From positions 496,001 through 560,000 of the forward strand of contig CAJQUW010010341.1 of assembly GCA_907163375.1 (NCBI GenBank): a stretch of DNA of 64,000 nt. Direction: 5' to 3'. The notes beneath the pieces were generated by a model. It was given only the letters and a program-made list of their open reading frames with translations, was not told the origin of the DNA and made no database searches. The position numbers and the translations under genes are program-made. Below, piece by piece: positions 12,901 to 27,900 of this stretch. The stretch's first letter is position 1. Each line of letters opens with the position of its first letter. The DNA is from Prostheceraeus crozeri (lineage: Eukaryota; Platyhelminthes; Polycladida; Euryleptidae).

Positions 12901-15900
12901 GAGGAGGCCGCTGAGTTAGTCGGAGATGGAATGAGTTACTACCGAGTCCGTGCTCGGATGGCGGTTTTGGAGAAGAATTTCAAAGCTGCTGAGAGTATTT
13001 ATTTGGAACAGAACTGCGTGGATGAAGCAATTGAGATGTATCAGGTAAAAAAATGAGCTAGCTGTTAAACAATTAATTAATATAATTGACCAGTTGACGG
13101 GAGATCATTTTATGTTTTCACAAGTTGAATCAGCAAAACTTCCCAAAGTTTGGTCGAGATTTACAATTTAAAGTCAAAAAGAAAAACACTCTCCTGACGG
13201 GCCTTCGGCGTCCTGCGCCTTTTATCGGTCGATGGGAACGGCCAAGATGCAACAGTGTGAAGTATTATTCTAAGATGTGAGTTATGTTAAGAAGTGTATT
13301 GGTTGTATGCGTGATTGTCGAACTGTGAAGAGAGATTGTAGTCTTGAAGTTCGTGTTTCCTGTTTATTGTAGGTTTGAGATGTGTTATTGCTTTTGCTTC
13401 TGCTATTGTTGTGTCTCGAGTGCTGAACAGTTTATGAATGAAGCCGACCTGAAAGTTTCCGATGCCGCCTATCCCCCTATGTTCATCGCTGAGATGGATG
13501 TAAAGCGCGCTATTATTGGTTTTATTATCAATGGTCTTCTTATGCCCGTTTGGAGAGTGCTTTATTTTTGATTTTAAATTATAAATCTCGACCAAGCTTT
13601 GGGGAGTTCTGCTGATTCAACTTGTGAAGACAATTAATTAATAGCTATCGTGATTTGGGAAAAGTCAAGCTGAAGATTTTATGCCAACTCGATATATTTC
13701 AATAACTCAGCGCTCTTATCTTTAGGAGCAAAGCATCACAAGAATTTTTTTATGATAGTAATTTAGCATGTGCAAAGAAATCAGACATCACGCATATCAT
13801 ACACTGTAACACTGGATAATCTAACTGTCCAGAAATTCACATGGAAATAAATAGGGCGGGGACGGGGCGGTTCACCCATTGAAATTACCTTGTCACTAAC
13901 AAATCACTATCTAGCGCTGTTTCTGTGCGGTCACCCTTGGTTGACTGTGTTCAGTCTGCAAACACTTTCCACAAAATGCTCGGGTCGGTATGAATATGTA
14001 CTTCATGAACATGTCGTTCATGACGTATGAACGAATCAAGTTAGCTCACGGTGTTCAGATCAACACACACCTGCAGCTGTTGTATTTAACCGTTTCACAC
14101 AATATTTGCATGTGCATACTTCGTGTGAATGCAACAATGAATGAGACCCACGGCAGCGTCTTACATTAACTGAACGAGCTAATAAGGAGCGATGGTCTTC
14201 TGACTATCAAATCCACGTGTTTAAAGTAATCTGTTCGTTAAAAGTAGCAAAACAAAGTACATCATGTCTTAGAATTCGGGTGCTCGGAGTACCTGGGTTT
14301 GACAATATTTTTAAGTTATGAAAAACGCCAGAGTTAAACGAGCTACGTGAAATCCATGCGTTAACAAGTCACTATCTTATCATGGTCCAACGTCTAACCT
14401 GTTAAAACATCTGAATAGTAAACACGGAATCCTGCGATAAAAAAATCCCATCATCAGAAACTAAGAAAAATAATGTCTGTTTTTCATATTATTTATATAT
14501 CTACATCTCATAAATCATATCTCTTTATTAGGTTTTCTTGTGATCTTTATATTAGACAACTGTACAATAGTTTTTTAATATTCGTTTGTAGATTCAGTGA
14601 TTGAGATGTCATCAACTAGATGTGTCTATCGTTATCATGATGCAACCATGCAAAATATAATTTTCATAAAATTTGACCTAAAAGTGAATGTGTCGTCGTC
14701 ACTGTATCAGCATACATGTAGTTTAAGTAAATTTTTCCAAGTTAAATATCTAAATTGTCGTACAGATTGCAAGTTTATAGATATTGTCTGTCATTGCATT
14801 GAAACCCACGCAAGAGATAAGTACTTGTGTGCATGTACATAAAAAACAACTCCCGATCAGCGATTGACTATCTTGAATAGTGATTATCCTATTCAGGCAC
14901 TGATCAGCTTCTTTCTACTTGACCACCTCTGCCTAATCCATTGTGAAATGAATAGACATTAAGAAGCCGTTGCGCTGTATGTTTTTACTTTCGGTTTTAC
15001 CTGAACCTGTCCCTGAAGAAACGCGAAGACGTGAAACGTTAGGCCTGTACACAATATTTTAATACGACTGATCTTAGCCATAAGGTTATTTTTACCAATA
15101 AGACGATTTGTTTTTTCCCGATAACAGCAACCACTATGAATAGACATTTAATACTGAGTTATGTTTTTGAGGTGGCCTATACGAACTATATAGAATTCCA
15201 TAAAACATCTATGGAAAATGAAGTCGGCGGTTAAGTTTTCATGACGCAATACGCACATCTCACACGAACATAGATAAAGGAGGTGATTTTAACACTACAG
15301 AAAAATTTGTTTTTACGTTGTAATATAAATATGTCAGCATCAGTATTTCAAGCAAATAGGTATCATTATCACATTAAATCGCAAAGTGATATTCATTATA
15401 TTTTGCAAATGGGATTCGTGCTAATCCAGCTAACATAGTTAATTGCTTCCTACGAGAGGTTTTCATAGCTTATATACAAGTAAAATCACACGCTCCCTGT
15501 AGTTTAGGGAAAGTTAAAAACAACCTTGACACGTTTTTCTCTCGGACGTTTCGGGTCCCTGCTGTTTATTAACGAGAACAAATTCTGAATAGACGAATCC
15601 AGCGCGCAAATAGACGAATCCAGCGCGCAAATAGACGAATCCTTGAATTTTGGATTCGCTCCCAATCCTGCTTTACTGAGCATGCTGAAAGTGAAAGTAC
15701 AATCAGCTTTGCGTAGGAAGCACCATACATCACCTACATCTACGCGCCAAAGAACACACGAATGGCAACAAATCATTAACATGCATGTCGTTACAGGGAG
15801 TTATGATAATAGACATGAAGTCTGAAGACCGTCTCTCTGAGCTATGTAATGATTCAAAAGTAGAAACTTTACATCACTTTATGATTGAATGTTCCGCGTA

Positions 15901-18900
15901 TAAGAAAATTCGACAAGAAATAGCACCAGAGTTATATTATTGCGCTAACATAACTGAGTTTCATGAATTAATGAATAATCTGATTCCAAACAATATAACA
16001 GCCATCGCTAAGTTTCTTCAGAAAGCAAACAACATGCGCTTGATCCAAACAAAAAACTAATTAACATCCAAAAAGGATCCAAAGTTCATTCATCTATCCT
16101 TCCTTAATAAAAATTGCTTCTTTGTTATTGACCACACGCACCCTTTTTCTGCCCTTTCCAGTGAATGGGTGTCAGTGTGTTCAATGTGTTGCAATTAAAT
16201 ATTCCATAATTGTTTTACAAAGGTTTTGGAAACTAACATTTATTGACTTATTGACATGCATGAAAAACGCTATAATGGTACTTCCACTTTCAGTATTCTC
16301 GGTAGAGATTAGGGAGAAGCAAATCTCCGTCTGAAGGAGGCGATATTGATCGGTCGCTAAAGCCCGATGTTAAACAATAAAGCTGAATGCGAGGAGTTGA
16401 CGGATTTCCTGTTCCTTTAATTCGCTTATACTTCTTTCGTGCATCTTAGTCAGATTAGTTTTTCTGCAGCTGATACCACGTTCTGTCAGCTCTGCCAGTT
16501 CTGTCTGTGCTTCCTTTGTTCACACCATTCCCCAATTTATATCTATGTGTGTTTATAGACAGTTAGATATCCAGTATTATCTGATGTAATCACCATCATA
16601 AATATTCTTGTGATCCTTCGTTCCTGAAGATAAAATCGCTGAGATATTGAAATGTCTCGTGCTGATATAAATTATCAACTTGATTTTCCCCTGATAACCA
16701 TTAACTGACCGGTCAAGACCTTTGAAACGTGTTTGATTGTATTTTATCAAAATTTTCACAAACTAACCCTCTGGTCTGAGACCTGAAGGGGTCCAGTGAA
16801 CGCTGGAGCCATAATTTTCCGTTGATTATGATTATGTTGTAAGCCTTGCTGCTGATTGTTGAATAAAATATTTGATGGAATTAATTTATTTTTTTTAAAA
16901 TTTTTTTGTTAGTTTTTAAAACAATATTTCAGAGTTATGACTCCATTCTCAAGTTATACAAGGATAGAAAAGACTAAGCTAGTTAAATTAACGTTTCCAT
17001 AATTTTCCATTTAGCTTTTTTCTACTGAGGATATAATCAACCGCTCATGCCGTGTCAAATCATCATTTTTGACAATGATTCTGTATGTAACATTTCATTT
17101 CAGTTGAATTAGTAGAAGTATGGCAGACAAGTCAAAGACACTGGACCCCCTCAGGTCTCAGAGGGTGAAGAAATTCTTATCAAAAAAATTAGCATCAGAT
17201 GAAAAATGATTTCGTGCATGTACGTGATTCGTGTTTACATCATACTTGTGTATGTGCGTCGTGCAAGAAGACCACAAATGCGAGTATTTTACTTTCGCAC
17301 ATAAACACGAGTTACTGGCTGGCCTAAATGAACAACTATGCTTAAATCAATGCCCAATTTGAAATCTATGGACATCAAACACAGACTGTTAGCCAAATTT
17401 TCACATTAGTAATTGGTGAGTCTAAGATCTCTGTAACCGGTTTGAAGATCTAAAACAGTAATTGTTGCGGCTCCAGTAGGCCTATCGGCGGCAATGGTTG
17501 ATGAAATTGAAGTAGTGAACGAATGCAAGGACAACGCTACACGGAAATGAATTCCAATGAAATCAACTGTCTGAGGTTATATCGTAGCTGTAAGCATAGT
17601 AAAACAGCCTCCTATTGATCTTGTGCCAAATATTGTTGGCTCATAAAAGCACCATATATTTGCACATGCTTGCTAAGAAGACTGATATATAAGACACTCA
17701 TCTTTGAATGCATCATCAGTTGCACTTAAAAATCAATGTTTTGCCTAAAATCAATTTCCCAAATGTTCAGATATCGGTTGGAGGAAGTAAACTAAGAACT
17801 TGTAAAAAGGGTCCATTGGACTCCCCCTCAGGTCTCTGGGTGCTAATTTAACCCAATTATCAATGAACTGCTGGTAGGTTCTAGAATAATTGAAACTGAA
17901 TGAAGCGATAGATCAAATTGCCATGCAAAAGATGTACGTCTGGTAGGACTCGAACCTGCGACCTCCGGTTGTCTAGACCTGTTTGATTCAACACTTGGTT
18001 GATTGGAGTTTCCATATAACGCGTCATTAATTAGATGAAACATTAATAGTGGCTGTCGTTAATTGCATGTCGTACATTGACTTATCATGTATTTCATTAA
18101 AGTAGCGTCCACATTGATGAGAGCGGTTGAAGTTGGCAGGTAGGGTACTACTACAGCATCCCGACATTCCAGCAAAATCTGATGTTAGCAGTGTCCGAGT
18201 CCCCAGTGGCGTCAAAAAGTACTTATTCTTAAATCCAGAACGATGACAGTGAAGATTAGTTAATTAAGATTCTGAAGGTTCAAGTTTTATTTTTTTCAAA
18301 ACAAATCACTATCCGTGGGAAGAAGATCTGTTGTGTAAAATATCAAAAAATCTCTTTGTTCATTATGATTGATGTTTGCTAATGTATGCGTCAATGACAA
18401 TAGTGAAGCATCGAAAGAAACCGAATCCAAGAGAGGTGCAGTGGTCCAAAAAGCCAGCAAGAACTTGACAGAATACTTTCAAACCATCGTTATCCAAGAA
18501 CCTTTATTGAGCAATCAAAACGTAGGAACAATCGACGAAGACGTAGGAACAACAACCAAAACTACATGTATCTGAAACTACCATTCTTACGAGATCAAAC
18601 GGACAGACGGTTGAAACAAATCTTCCGTCGCGAAGGGATTAACTTGCGAATCACCCATCAGACACAAACCCTAAGGAACTATCTCCGGAAACATGCTAAA
18701 CCTCCTCCTTTCGCATTGAATAACTGCCCAGTCAACAACAACAAAATATGCAACAAAAAAACACAGTGTATCAGATTCAGTGCTCTAACTGCTTTTCCAC
18801 ATACATAGGCAGCTTCATCAGACCTCTACACCAACAGATAAAAGAACACATCACTCGTCCCGAATCGTCTGTATACCGCCATCTACGAAAATGTAATACG

Positions 18901-21900
18901 AATGCAATAAGAACAAGAATCCTTGCCACTGATTCAGACACTTCCAACTTAAGACTACGAAAAGCCATTTTTTTACAAAATCTATGTCCAGCATTAAGCT
19001 GAAGAGACGAAAGTGAAGAGCTTCGGAATTTTATATTTTTTTGATATTTCTATGTCTGAATACATTGCATTTGGAATTTTATATTTCCATGTCTTCCTAG
19101 CTTTTCTTTCCCTTTTGTATCCCTGACTCAGGCTGTGAAGCCGAAATATCGGAAATTAAATAACAAAAAAATGCAGCTTCCGGCTTTTTAATTAATTATT
19201 TTGATGATCATTAAGATCTGTTGTATTAAGTCATTACAATCCATAGTTTCCAAAGAAGAAATAATGGATCAACAGCTATATTTGTCATCTACCGCCAGGA
19301 TCTTATTTTATTCCTCCCGAAGGTAACACAAAGACGTAGTTCGTGGAGAGTTAGAGAAGGAATTTCTAATAAAATTGAAAATAAAGCTAATCTTATCGAT
19401 AGTAGATAGTGAGGCTGATTTAAAATAAAAATCTGAAATTTAAACGGTTGGGACAGTTACAGGATTTCCTTCTCTCTCGCTCTATCTTCGGAGGGAAAAA
19501 ACTGCATTTAAGAATGAATTTACCGTCTACCATTCTGCGCTGAATGCGTCTGTTTCATACATTGACTATTTCGAAAAAACCACCCGTGAATTGTTCTACT
19601 CTATTGACTATAGCCGACTTTTTGATCGTAGGCGCTTTTATTAATACAGCTGAAAAGAAACAATGTAGTAGAGTGTTTATCCAAATCGCTGTCGCCAAGA
19701 CAGGATGTATGAGATTTGCAGAGGGAATAGATCGTATCAATTTGATTTGCTTTGTCTGATATGTGACTGACTGAATCCTTTCATTGTTGCGATGCCATAA
19801 ATTATCAAGAAATGAGAACACTCGATAACAGCTCTAGAACTGATCTTTGAATTTAATATCCGTTTCTGCGGCACTTAGTTTCAGGAGGTTGTTTGGAAAG
19901 AAATGGAAACTGCGCACTTATACTTTCAGCATGATATTTTGTTCAAATAAAACTGAACTTTTCTGTGTAATAAGTCTCGATTAGTTTTGATAGTGTCGCT
20001 TACAGTAGTTTATTAAAAGATTAAAGCATGTAAAAAGCCGCACTGCACTCGTAAAGTACGAGAATTTTATTATTGAATTTTCGCCGAATCAAGAAAATGT
20101 AGCGAGGGTGATTACCTTTTCAAACAGTATCAAAAATGCTGTGCATATGCCATTCACATTTACGTGTATGATTCTTGTTTTTGCAAAATTACATTTTTTA
20201 GGAAACGTTTACTTCCAAAATGTTCTCCATGTTATTAAATATGATTTTATTCCCATATCTCTCATTGTGTGCTAACTTTTATTCAGAAACCACTTCTAAC
20301 CAGCGCTGGAGATCAAAATTATTTAAAAATTCATGTTGCAAACAATCCATTACATCAAGAAGCACTGCTGGCAATCTATCGGCCAGTAAGGTGCAAAAGC
20401 GTCTACTCTGGTTGTGACTAATATGAAAATGGTCACCGAGGATATATACACTAGAGAAGTGTACCTTAGTTGATGATTGCCGACTTCCAAGAAAGTCGAA
20501 AAAATCTTTGAACCAGGGTCTCCATGGATGAGAATTTTCCTAAGTCTATGATTTTCCGTGCTAGGTACGTCATTCCGTCATGTGAACTTGAAAATGTTTT
20601 GTTTTCTAAGAACATCAAAGTATGCGATGAATATATGAATAGAAGACGCACAACTGGTAATAATAAGAAACTTCCAAAAAAATAAAGACGTCCAATTTTT
20701 AACCATTTCTGATTTCTCAAAGTTTGTGGCTTACTGGTACAAAAATTGCCGTCTCTGTTTGCTTGGATCTGGGGAGATGACATTCCACGATACTAATGGA
20801 CACGGTAAGTGCGAGACAAAAGGTGCAAGAAAATCAATTTCCCAGTGAACGTAGTGAACTTTAAGCCTAGATACTGACAAACCAAAACATTAACACCATG
20901 TTAAACGTACACAGGCAGTAGATTTGGATCTTGAAGAATCGAACGGTGTGAAAAACATTTCCATTTGACGAATTCATCACAGAGAACATTTTAAGTCAAA
21001 GATAAGTACTTTTCACTCGGCTAGCACAAGCTTGCAATCTGACTATTGAGATTCGTGTGTTGCCTAATAATAGAGTTACCAATCACGTGCCAAAGGAAAC
21101 GAATCTCCATGCCAATCTCTATAGCTTGGTCTCAATATAGACAGTCACAGTTGTGACGTAGTATTTATTCACTGTTCATAATTGCTATGGCAAGTGATGG
21201 GTGGTTTGATCCTGCCAATTGACACAGTCGCATGTAAGCGGCTCGTGGCTCGGTTGGTAGAACACAGGTCTAGTCAGCCTGTGGTCGTAGGTTCGAGTCC
21301 TACCAGCCGCACATCGTTTGCGAGGCAATTTGATCTATCGTTTATTTCACTTCATTCTGCGTGTATTGTTATTACTAACATTGCACACAATGACTGGGAT
21401 GGGCTTGTGTCTGCTGTGCTGTAGACTTCCCCACATACAGACGCAATTGAATTACTTTATGTGAGTACAACACAACAACACATATTCTGAATAGGAGAGT
21501 CATTTCACAATCAAATGTTTGCACATCAAAAGTTATTAAACAGCAAGAAATTAGGGGAAAATCATAGAAAAATAGCATATTTTAAATTAAATTCAAGTTG
21601 TACTGCAATTACATTTTCAGTCGTTCAATTACTTCAATTCTCATCCCTTCAGTTCTATCGGAGACTATGCATTTTCTCAAGGTCACTGCATCGATTAAGA
21701 TTGTGAATGTTATGAATGCAGTAAATGTTTTCTTCAATAAAGGCTAATCAAGCTTCCAGCCAATGACATGTTCTCATTTTCAGGAGCTCCACAAATGGGA
21801 TGAAGCACTGGAAGTCGCCGAAGTGAAGAATCATCCTGAGCTAGAAACATTAAAGAAAAGCTATCACAGTTGGTTGATGGAAACAAAGCAAGAAGAGAAA

Positions 21901-24900
21901 GCAGCTGAGTTAAAGGAGCGTGAGGGAGATTATCTAGGAGCTATGGATATGTACATTAAGTCTGGACTCGCTGCTAGAGCAGCGCATTTGGCCTTGAACC
22001 ATGATGAGTTGGCACAGAACACAGATTTGATGAATCGTATTGCTCAAGCTCTGATGCGCGCTGAGTTGTTCGAGAAAGCAGGAGAAGTATACGAAAGAAT
22101 GCGAAACACGCAGGAGGCTATGCGATGTTATCGGAAGGTATGTACTCCTTGGAATTGACGCATAAATTAATCAGTAATTTTTCTCGGAAATGCTGGTCTC
22201 GAATCGAAAAGCTTAGTTTAACTGTAGATGAATCCTTATAGTTTGTTGTTGATCTTTATGATGGACAAACAAAGGGGACTGGATTTCCTCCCTACAAAGC
22301 ATCATGCTGGCTTTAGTATATGGACAAGTACTACGTATTTTTAGTTTGTAGTTTGTTTAAGCGGTTGATAGTGTGATTGTCTTCGGTGGTAAAGCTGCTG
22401 ACTGCGTTAAGTGAGTTATTTAGCCGAGGACTCTTGCGTTGACAGCTCAGTTGATAGAACCATGGCCTAGAAAGCCAGAGTTTGATGGTTCAAATACGTC
22501 AAGTTATTTGTCGTCGATGAAGTTATGCTCGTCTTTATGAAGTATGTTTGTAAGTCACTGGAGTCCAAATAGGAATCCAAGATTCTTCTTCGTTTTACTC
22601 TCATTTCCACTCTCGGCAACAGCGACCGGCTGTGCAGCATCAAGGCAGACAATAAGATACACTTGTATGCTTTATGCTATCTCTAAACGAAGCACTTAGC
22701 TAAGTGGGTTTGATTCGATCCTTCTCAATTTCAAGCATTATATGTAGTACCACACGAACCTTCAAGTGATACTTTTTCGCATATACCACAGTAATCTTTC
22801 AAAGTATTGTTTGATATTTATGAATCTTTTTGCCATTAAACTGATACTGAAAACATAAATCGGTTATTCTGCATAGCCGCCTAATCGGGACAAATGCCAA
22901 TTCTGAGGTGTCCCTATTATGCGGAGTGCACTGAGGGATTATTAAAGTAATTAGTTTGCACGGTGTGCAGTGAATTTCATAAAATAATGAATAATATAGG
23001 AGCCTGAACTTTGTTTATAGTCAAAATCACATCAGGCGAAACGCCTTTCCTCCATGAGTTGTTATTTAGCCCTCTATCATTCATCTTTTGTTGAGCATCT
23101 AACAAGAATGCGGGGTGTAACTAATTTAGGAGTTTTGGGTTTGACCAACGTTTAAACCAAGGTCTCCCGGAACACTTTACCATAAGTCCACAGCATCCGT
23201 TATCTTGCATGGGTAAGATTGTAACATATAGACGGATCATTATGAACATGGATGAAAAAGGTGCGTTGAGCGTGCATGCTCAGGAGCATTGTTAGTGTGT
23301 CTGTTATCTGCAGCAAATTAATGATATCTCTCGTTGATATGAGATCGAGACTCGAAGCGACCGGAAACTTGGATATTGTTTATATTTCCCTATTCACTTA
23401 ATTTAGCAAATACCGGAACAGAGAGCTATTCATTTACCTGTAAAGATGCAGTTTTTGTTATCTTATGTTTGTGATTTTTTTTCTTTTAAGGGTAAAGCAT
23501 TTAAAAAGGCAGTAGACTTGGCCCGTCAGTCATATCCTGCGGATGTTGTACGATTGGAAGAAGAATGGGGAGACTTCATGACGTCTCAACGTCAACTTGA
23601 TGCGGCTGTACATCATTATATTGAAGCCGGGTGAGTCAATTTAAAATGGATTCAAATAAACCTAAAGCAACAATGTTGTCATCATTAATGCTGATGAATG
23701 TTCTTGCTCGTTCAAGAGGTTTGTGTTATCGCGTTTATCATGTAGGGCCTAGTCATACATCAATCTTTATCTTCCTATTTCAATGAATTCGTTAGGATTA
23801 ATGCACTCATGGAAGGAGCAAAGGCTTTGTATTTTGGACGATGATAGCATTCTGACTGACACGAAATGCATCCCTGGGATTTTTTGTATAGTACTCGCAC
23901 ATACGAGTATATTGCTCTAAAGTCTCAACCAGACGTCCAATGTACTTTGTATTTTCAGGTGATGCGGTTTCACTAGTGATTTGGATCAGTATACCTTTAA
24001 AGAAAGCCATTTATGCATTGCAAAAATCAAAGAAAATAGTTATTAAAAAATGGAAATCATAAAATAATTAAAAGTTATAAAAAAATTTATGGCTTGAGAA
24101 ATACACTTCAACACAAAATTCTGATGATATTTGTAAAATTCTTCTGCTAACCAACTTTGCTTCATTTTTCATTTTGAGATTCTAGGGCACAAACTACAGG
24201 CAAAAACTTCGAGATGATATACTTCTTGGCAATTGCATAACATCGACTGCATGACGTCATCTTCTTAAAAGCCTTTCCCTCCTCTCAGTTGTTAAAGCTT
24301 GACAATGTCAAAATGGATGGCAATTAATAGCTTGAAGGTTTCTATTTTGGCACCGTGCATGTGCTCAGGTACTGCATTAAGCACCATCTGTAGAACAATA
24401 GTTATATGAGTAAATATTTACAGTTGCTTTAGTTACCAGGAACTGATGTTGAGACTTAATTATGATTTATTTAGAGCAACATCATATACAGAGTCATTCA
24501 TACATGACTGATGATGTTGATGAAATGGTGTCCTTGTGTGCATTTAATATCAATTATCAGATTTAGATACAGCAAAAATATTCTGGGTCAAACTCCGCTG
24601 ACGTTATGTTTTTCAATTTTGATATATGACCAGTTTGTGTAGGCGAATGCTTGCAAACCCTCTCCATGAGATCACGAGTAATTATTTGTAAAACCTAGTT
24701 TACTGATTTGCAACATTTTCTATGTGTTTTGAATGACTAACTTGATTGTATTGAATCAAATTAGCAAGGACTAACCTTAGGCGAAACACAACTAATAATG
24801 AATTAAATCACAAATCGAACTATTCAGTAAGTGAAACCAATGTGAATAATAAGAATAAAACACAAATGTAAATGTTGATCATATTCAAATGGTAGGTAAT

Positions 24901-27900
24901 GAAAAAAAGGACTGTGTAAATATAAGTAGAGTGAGAAAAAAATTTGATAACTTCCTCGAGAACTCCTGCCTGTCTGCCACAGTGTGTGCTGGGCAGTGTA
25001 GTAATTGCGGAATTTGCTTCTATTCGGAATTGCCTATATCGGAAGTAAGTGAGCGATCAGGTTCACATGATACCTATTATAAAACATATGCATCAAATTT
25101 CATCTAAATATAGACTCTGATTCATCAGAAGTACGGGTACTGCATAAATTGATCAAATGATTATTCATAAAACTTTTTTACCAATTTTATCTTCATATCA
25201 GCCAAGGTAATTTTGTAAACATCGATGGAATTGTTCCTTATTCCATGCAAAGCGATAATAAGACTTTTGAAACATGTTGCCATCAATAAATCAAGAGATT
25301 TTCTAAATCAATGAATTTCGTTTTCTATATTACGACTATATTCTTTGTGAATGTTGGTTTATAAATGTTTATGAAATGAGAGGTGCATTAAAAACCAGAC
25401 GAAAATGTTCTGTATCAATATATAATGCGAATGATTTATGTAAGACTGCAATCTATTACTATTTAGGTAGTTTAAGTAGTTTAATCAAATATTAATGAAA
25501 ATGAAGTTATTCATTATTTCGAATATTTTCAGAGCGTATGTTAAGGCAGTAGATTGTGCTGTCAATAGTCGTCAATGGACTAAAGCTGTACACATACTGG
25601 AGAGTATGAACAACACAGAGGAGGTTCATGTGCATTATCGAAAAATAGCTGTTCATTATTCCTCAATTGGAGAGTTTCATACTGCTGAGGACTTCTACGT
25701 TAAAGCAGGCGCTATACGGGAGGCGATTGACATGTACAATCAGGCTGGTTTGTGGGAAGATGCACAAAGATTGGCAAGTGGTTCCATGGACAGAGCTGAA
25801 CTGTCTGAGATGTACCTTGCCAAAGCTGCTGAACTTGAAGCTAGCGGGAAGTTCAAGGTAAGCATGATCCTGCCATTCAGAACGATTTCTTAGTATATTT
25901 ACATTGTGAAATCGTGTCAGCTAGTTGGCTAAATTGTTTTAGTACTGTCAAACAAATCGATCAGTCTTGAAACTAGAAGAATTTTAACCTCGATCTTGAC
26001 TTCAATATGATCGAGGCTTTGTCAATGAAATTATGAAAATTTGATACTACAATTTAGACAGTGATATTTGCATTATAATGGAACTATTGTTCTTTATGAA
26101 ACCCTTACCTGATGGAGGCTATTTATCTGATTATGTCTCATTGTGAAGGCGTATTTTGTGACGTAACTTGAAAAGAGTACATTTAAAATTTGATAAAAAG
26201 CTTCCTTAAATCCTTTGATTCTATTCATCCAACAAGTTTTGATATGAATGATAACAGTGAAGCAATCTAGTGCTGATGACTTAAATTTGTTTTCCATAGG
26301 TTCTCGAACGCTTCATAAATCATCAGAATTTTTATGTCAGTTTTTTAAACTCCAATACTTGCTTTAACGAACATTTCGATCCGCAGGCTTTGAGGTAACG
26401 ATGCGAAGTGTTTGCGACCAAAAGAAAGATCAACGCTATTCTAATGTTGCCACTCTCATCATAGCGCAATGTCCATAACGCCCTGAAAATTGCGTTTGAA
26501 AAAAAGGAAAACGTTTTTCTTTAAAAATAGCTTGGACTAAATTTTGTCGAAAATGATAAGAAATGGTCAGTAACAGAGCTTGGCATGGCACGACCCAATT
26601 TTATATGCTACGAGTATGCATGTGCACAGTGATTATGCCGATAATGTTCATATTGTTTTTCAGATTTCATAGTGCATTTCATGAATAAATCTCTCTATCG
26701 ATAATTTACTGAAAAGATATTTTATTCATTGATGAGAGGAACATTTCAAACTGCATCTTATTAATGAGATAAATTCAGTTCTGGTAACGTGACATTAGAC
26801 GGGCAAAATCAATCAATACGGCATGTGAAAACCAATGAAACAAATTAAATTAAGAAAGGACTTTAATTGAATATCTTTAATAAGCAGGAAACACCGCTGT
26901 ACTCAGCACTGCGATTAATTTTTGGCTGTCTATCTTTGATTTTAAGAGCCTCAACAATGCTAATCTCATAATCTGTGTTACCTTTGTACATTATTTTAAA
27001 TTGTTGATCAATTTCTGAGTTACATCTACTACAGTTATGCAAATGCTCATTAATTGCTGTCGGACTCTTTTTATGTTCATCAATCCGCTGTTGAAGTCGG
27101 CGTTTTGTTTTGCCAATGTATTGGCTACTTGGATCGCCCAAGCATGAAAATTCATAAACAACACACGACTTCATCAACGGAATTGACTTACTTTTAAGTG
27201 AGAAATGCGATTTTACTTTGCTTGTGCTAAAAACCACTTTTGCGTCTACGTTATATTTTTTATATATTCTTTTCAAATTCAGTATTAATTTTTCGGATGC
27301 TACTCCTATGTACGGTATGACAGTGTAGATTATTCCATTAACATTACCGTTATCATTACTCTTATCTTCGTCCACTTGCATGCTTAAATCTTGGCTCTGT
27401 TTTTCATTTAGGAAAGAATGTACAATACGTTCTATCATACATTTTGGATAGCCATTACTTTCAAATATGTCATAGATCTTATTAATTTCATTATGAAAAG
27501 CTCTCCAACAACTGGATACTTTAAAAGCTCGATGTAACATACCTGTTATCAGACCTACTTTCCACTGTTAGGACAGATGGATTTGTAGTTCAATAGGAGT
27601 CCCGTCTAGGTAGGTTTACGATATATGGAGGTTTCGAAACCAGGATCAGTTTTAATGAAAACATCAAGGAATGCTATCTGGCTGTTACCAATCTCGGTTG
27701 TGAATTTTAGATTAGGGTGCTGCTTATTTAAAAGACTATGAAATTCATTAATTTTATTTATTGAATCAAATACACATATATCGTATCGGAAGTAGTATAA
27801 AGGAGAATAGGATTCGTTCATCCATGTCTGTTCTAGAGTTGCCATGAATAAAGTAGCCAAAGTTGGTGCAAGGGGAGAGCCCATTGAAACACCATCTACC

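Larger units (their letters stand above)
13045..21783 (+). other. IFT172: IFT172 intron, 8.7 kb, repeat-rich
   Basis: The intron holds a Penelope fragment with an inverted arm (13122-13630), Penelope-tail-like motifs near 15017 and 16624, a 21-bp minisatellite (15588-15642), a LINE C-terminus (15790-16060), a 399-bp MITE (16767-17165) with a related end at 17813-17840, two copies of one tRNA-headed SINE (17845-17990 minus, 21238-21400 plus) and another Penelope fragment (18470-19002). No host coding sequence is recognised in it. Confidence 0.75.

Noticed and set aside
20466-20783. 105-codon minus-strand frame
   Set aside because: No domain, no coding neighbours, and a composition typical of random AT-rich sequence.
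21238-21310. Free-standing tRNA-Thr gene
   Set aside because: The fold is good, but the sequence downstream of it is shared with the 17845-17990 copy, so it is the head of a SINE. The seventh acceptor pair and one D-stem pair are also mismatched.
24889-25107. Cysteine-rich short frame ([12 protein letters not shown])
   Set aside because: The cysteine cluster is suggestive but lacks spacing of a known zinc module and no splice sites support it. It lies within an IFT172 intron.
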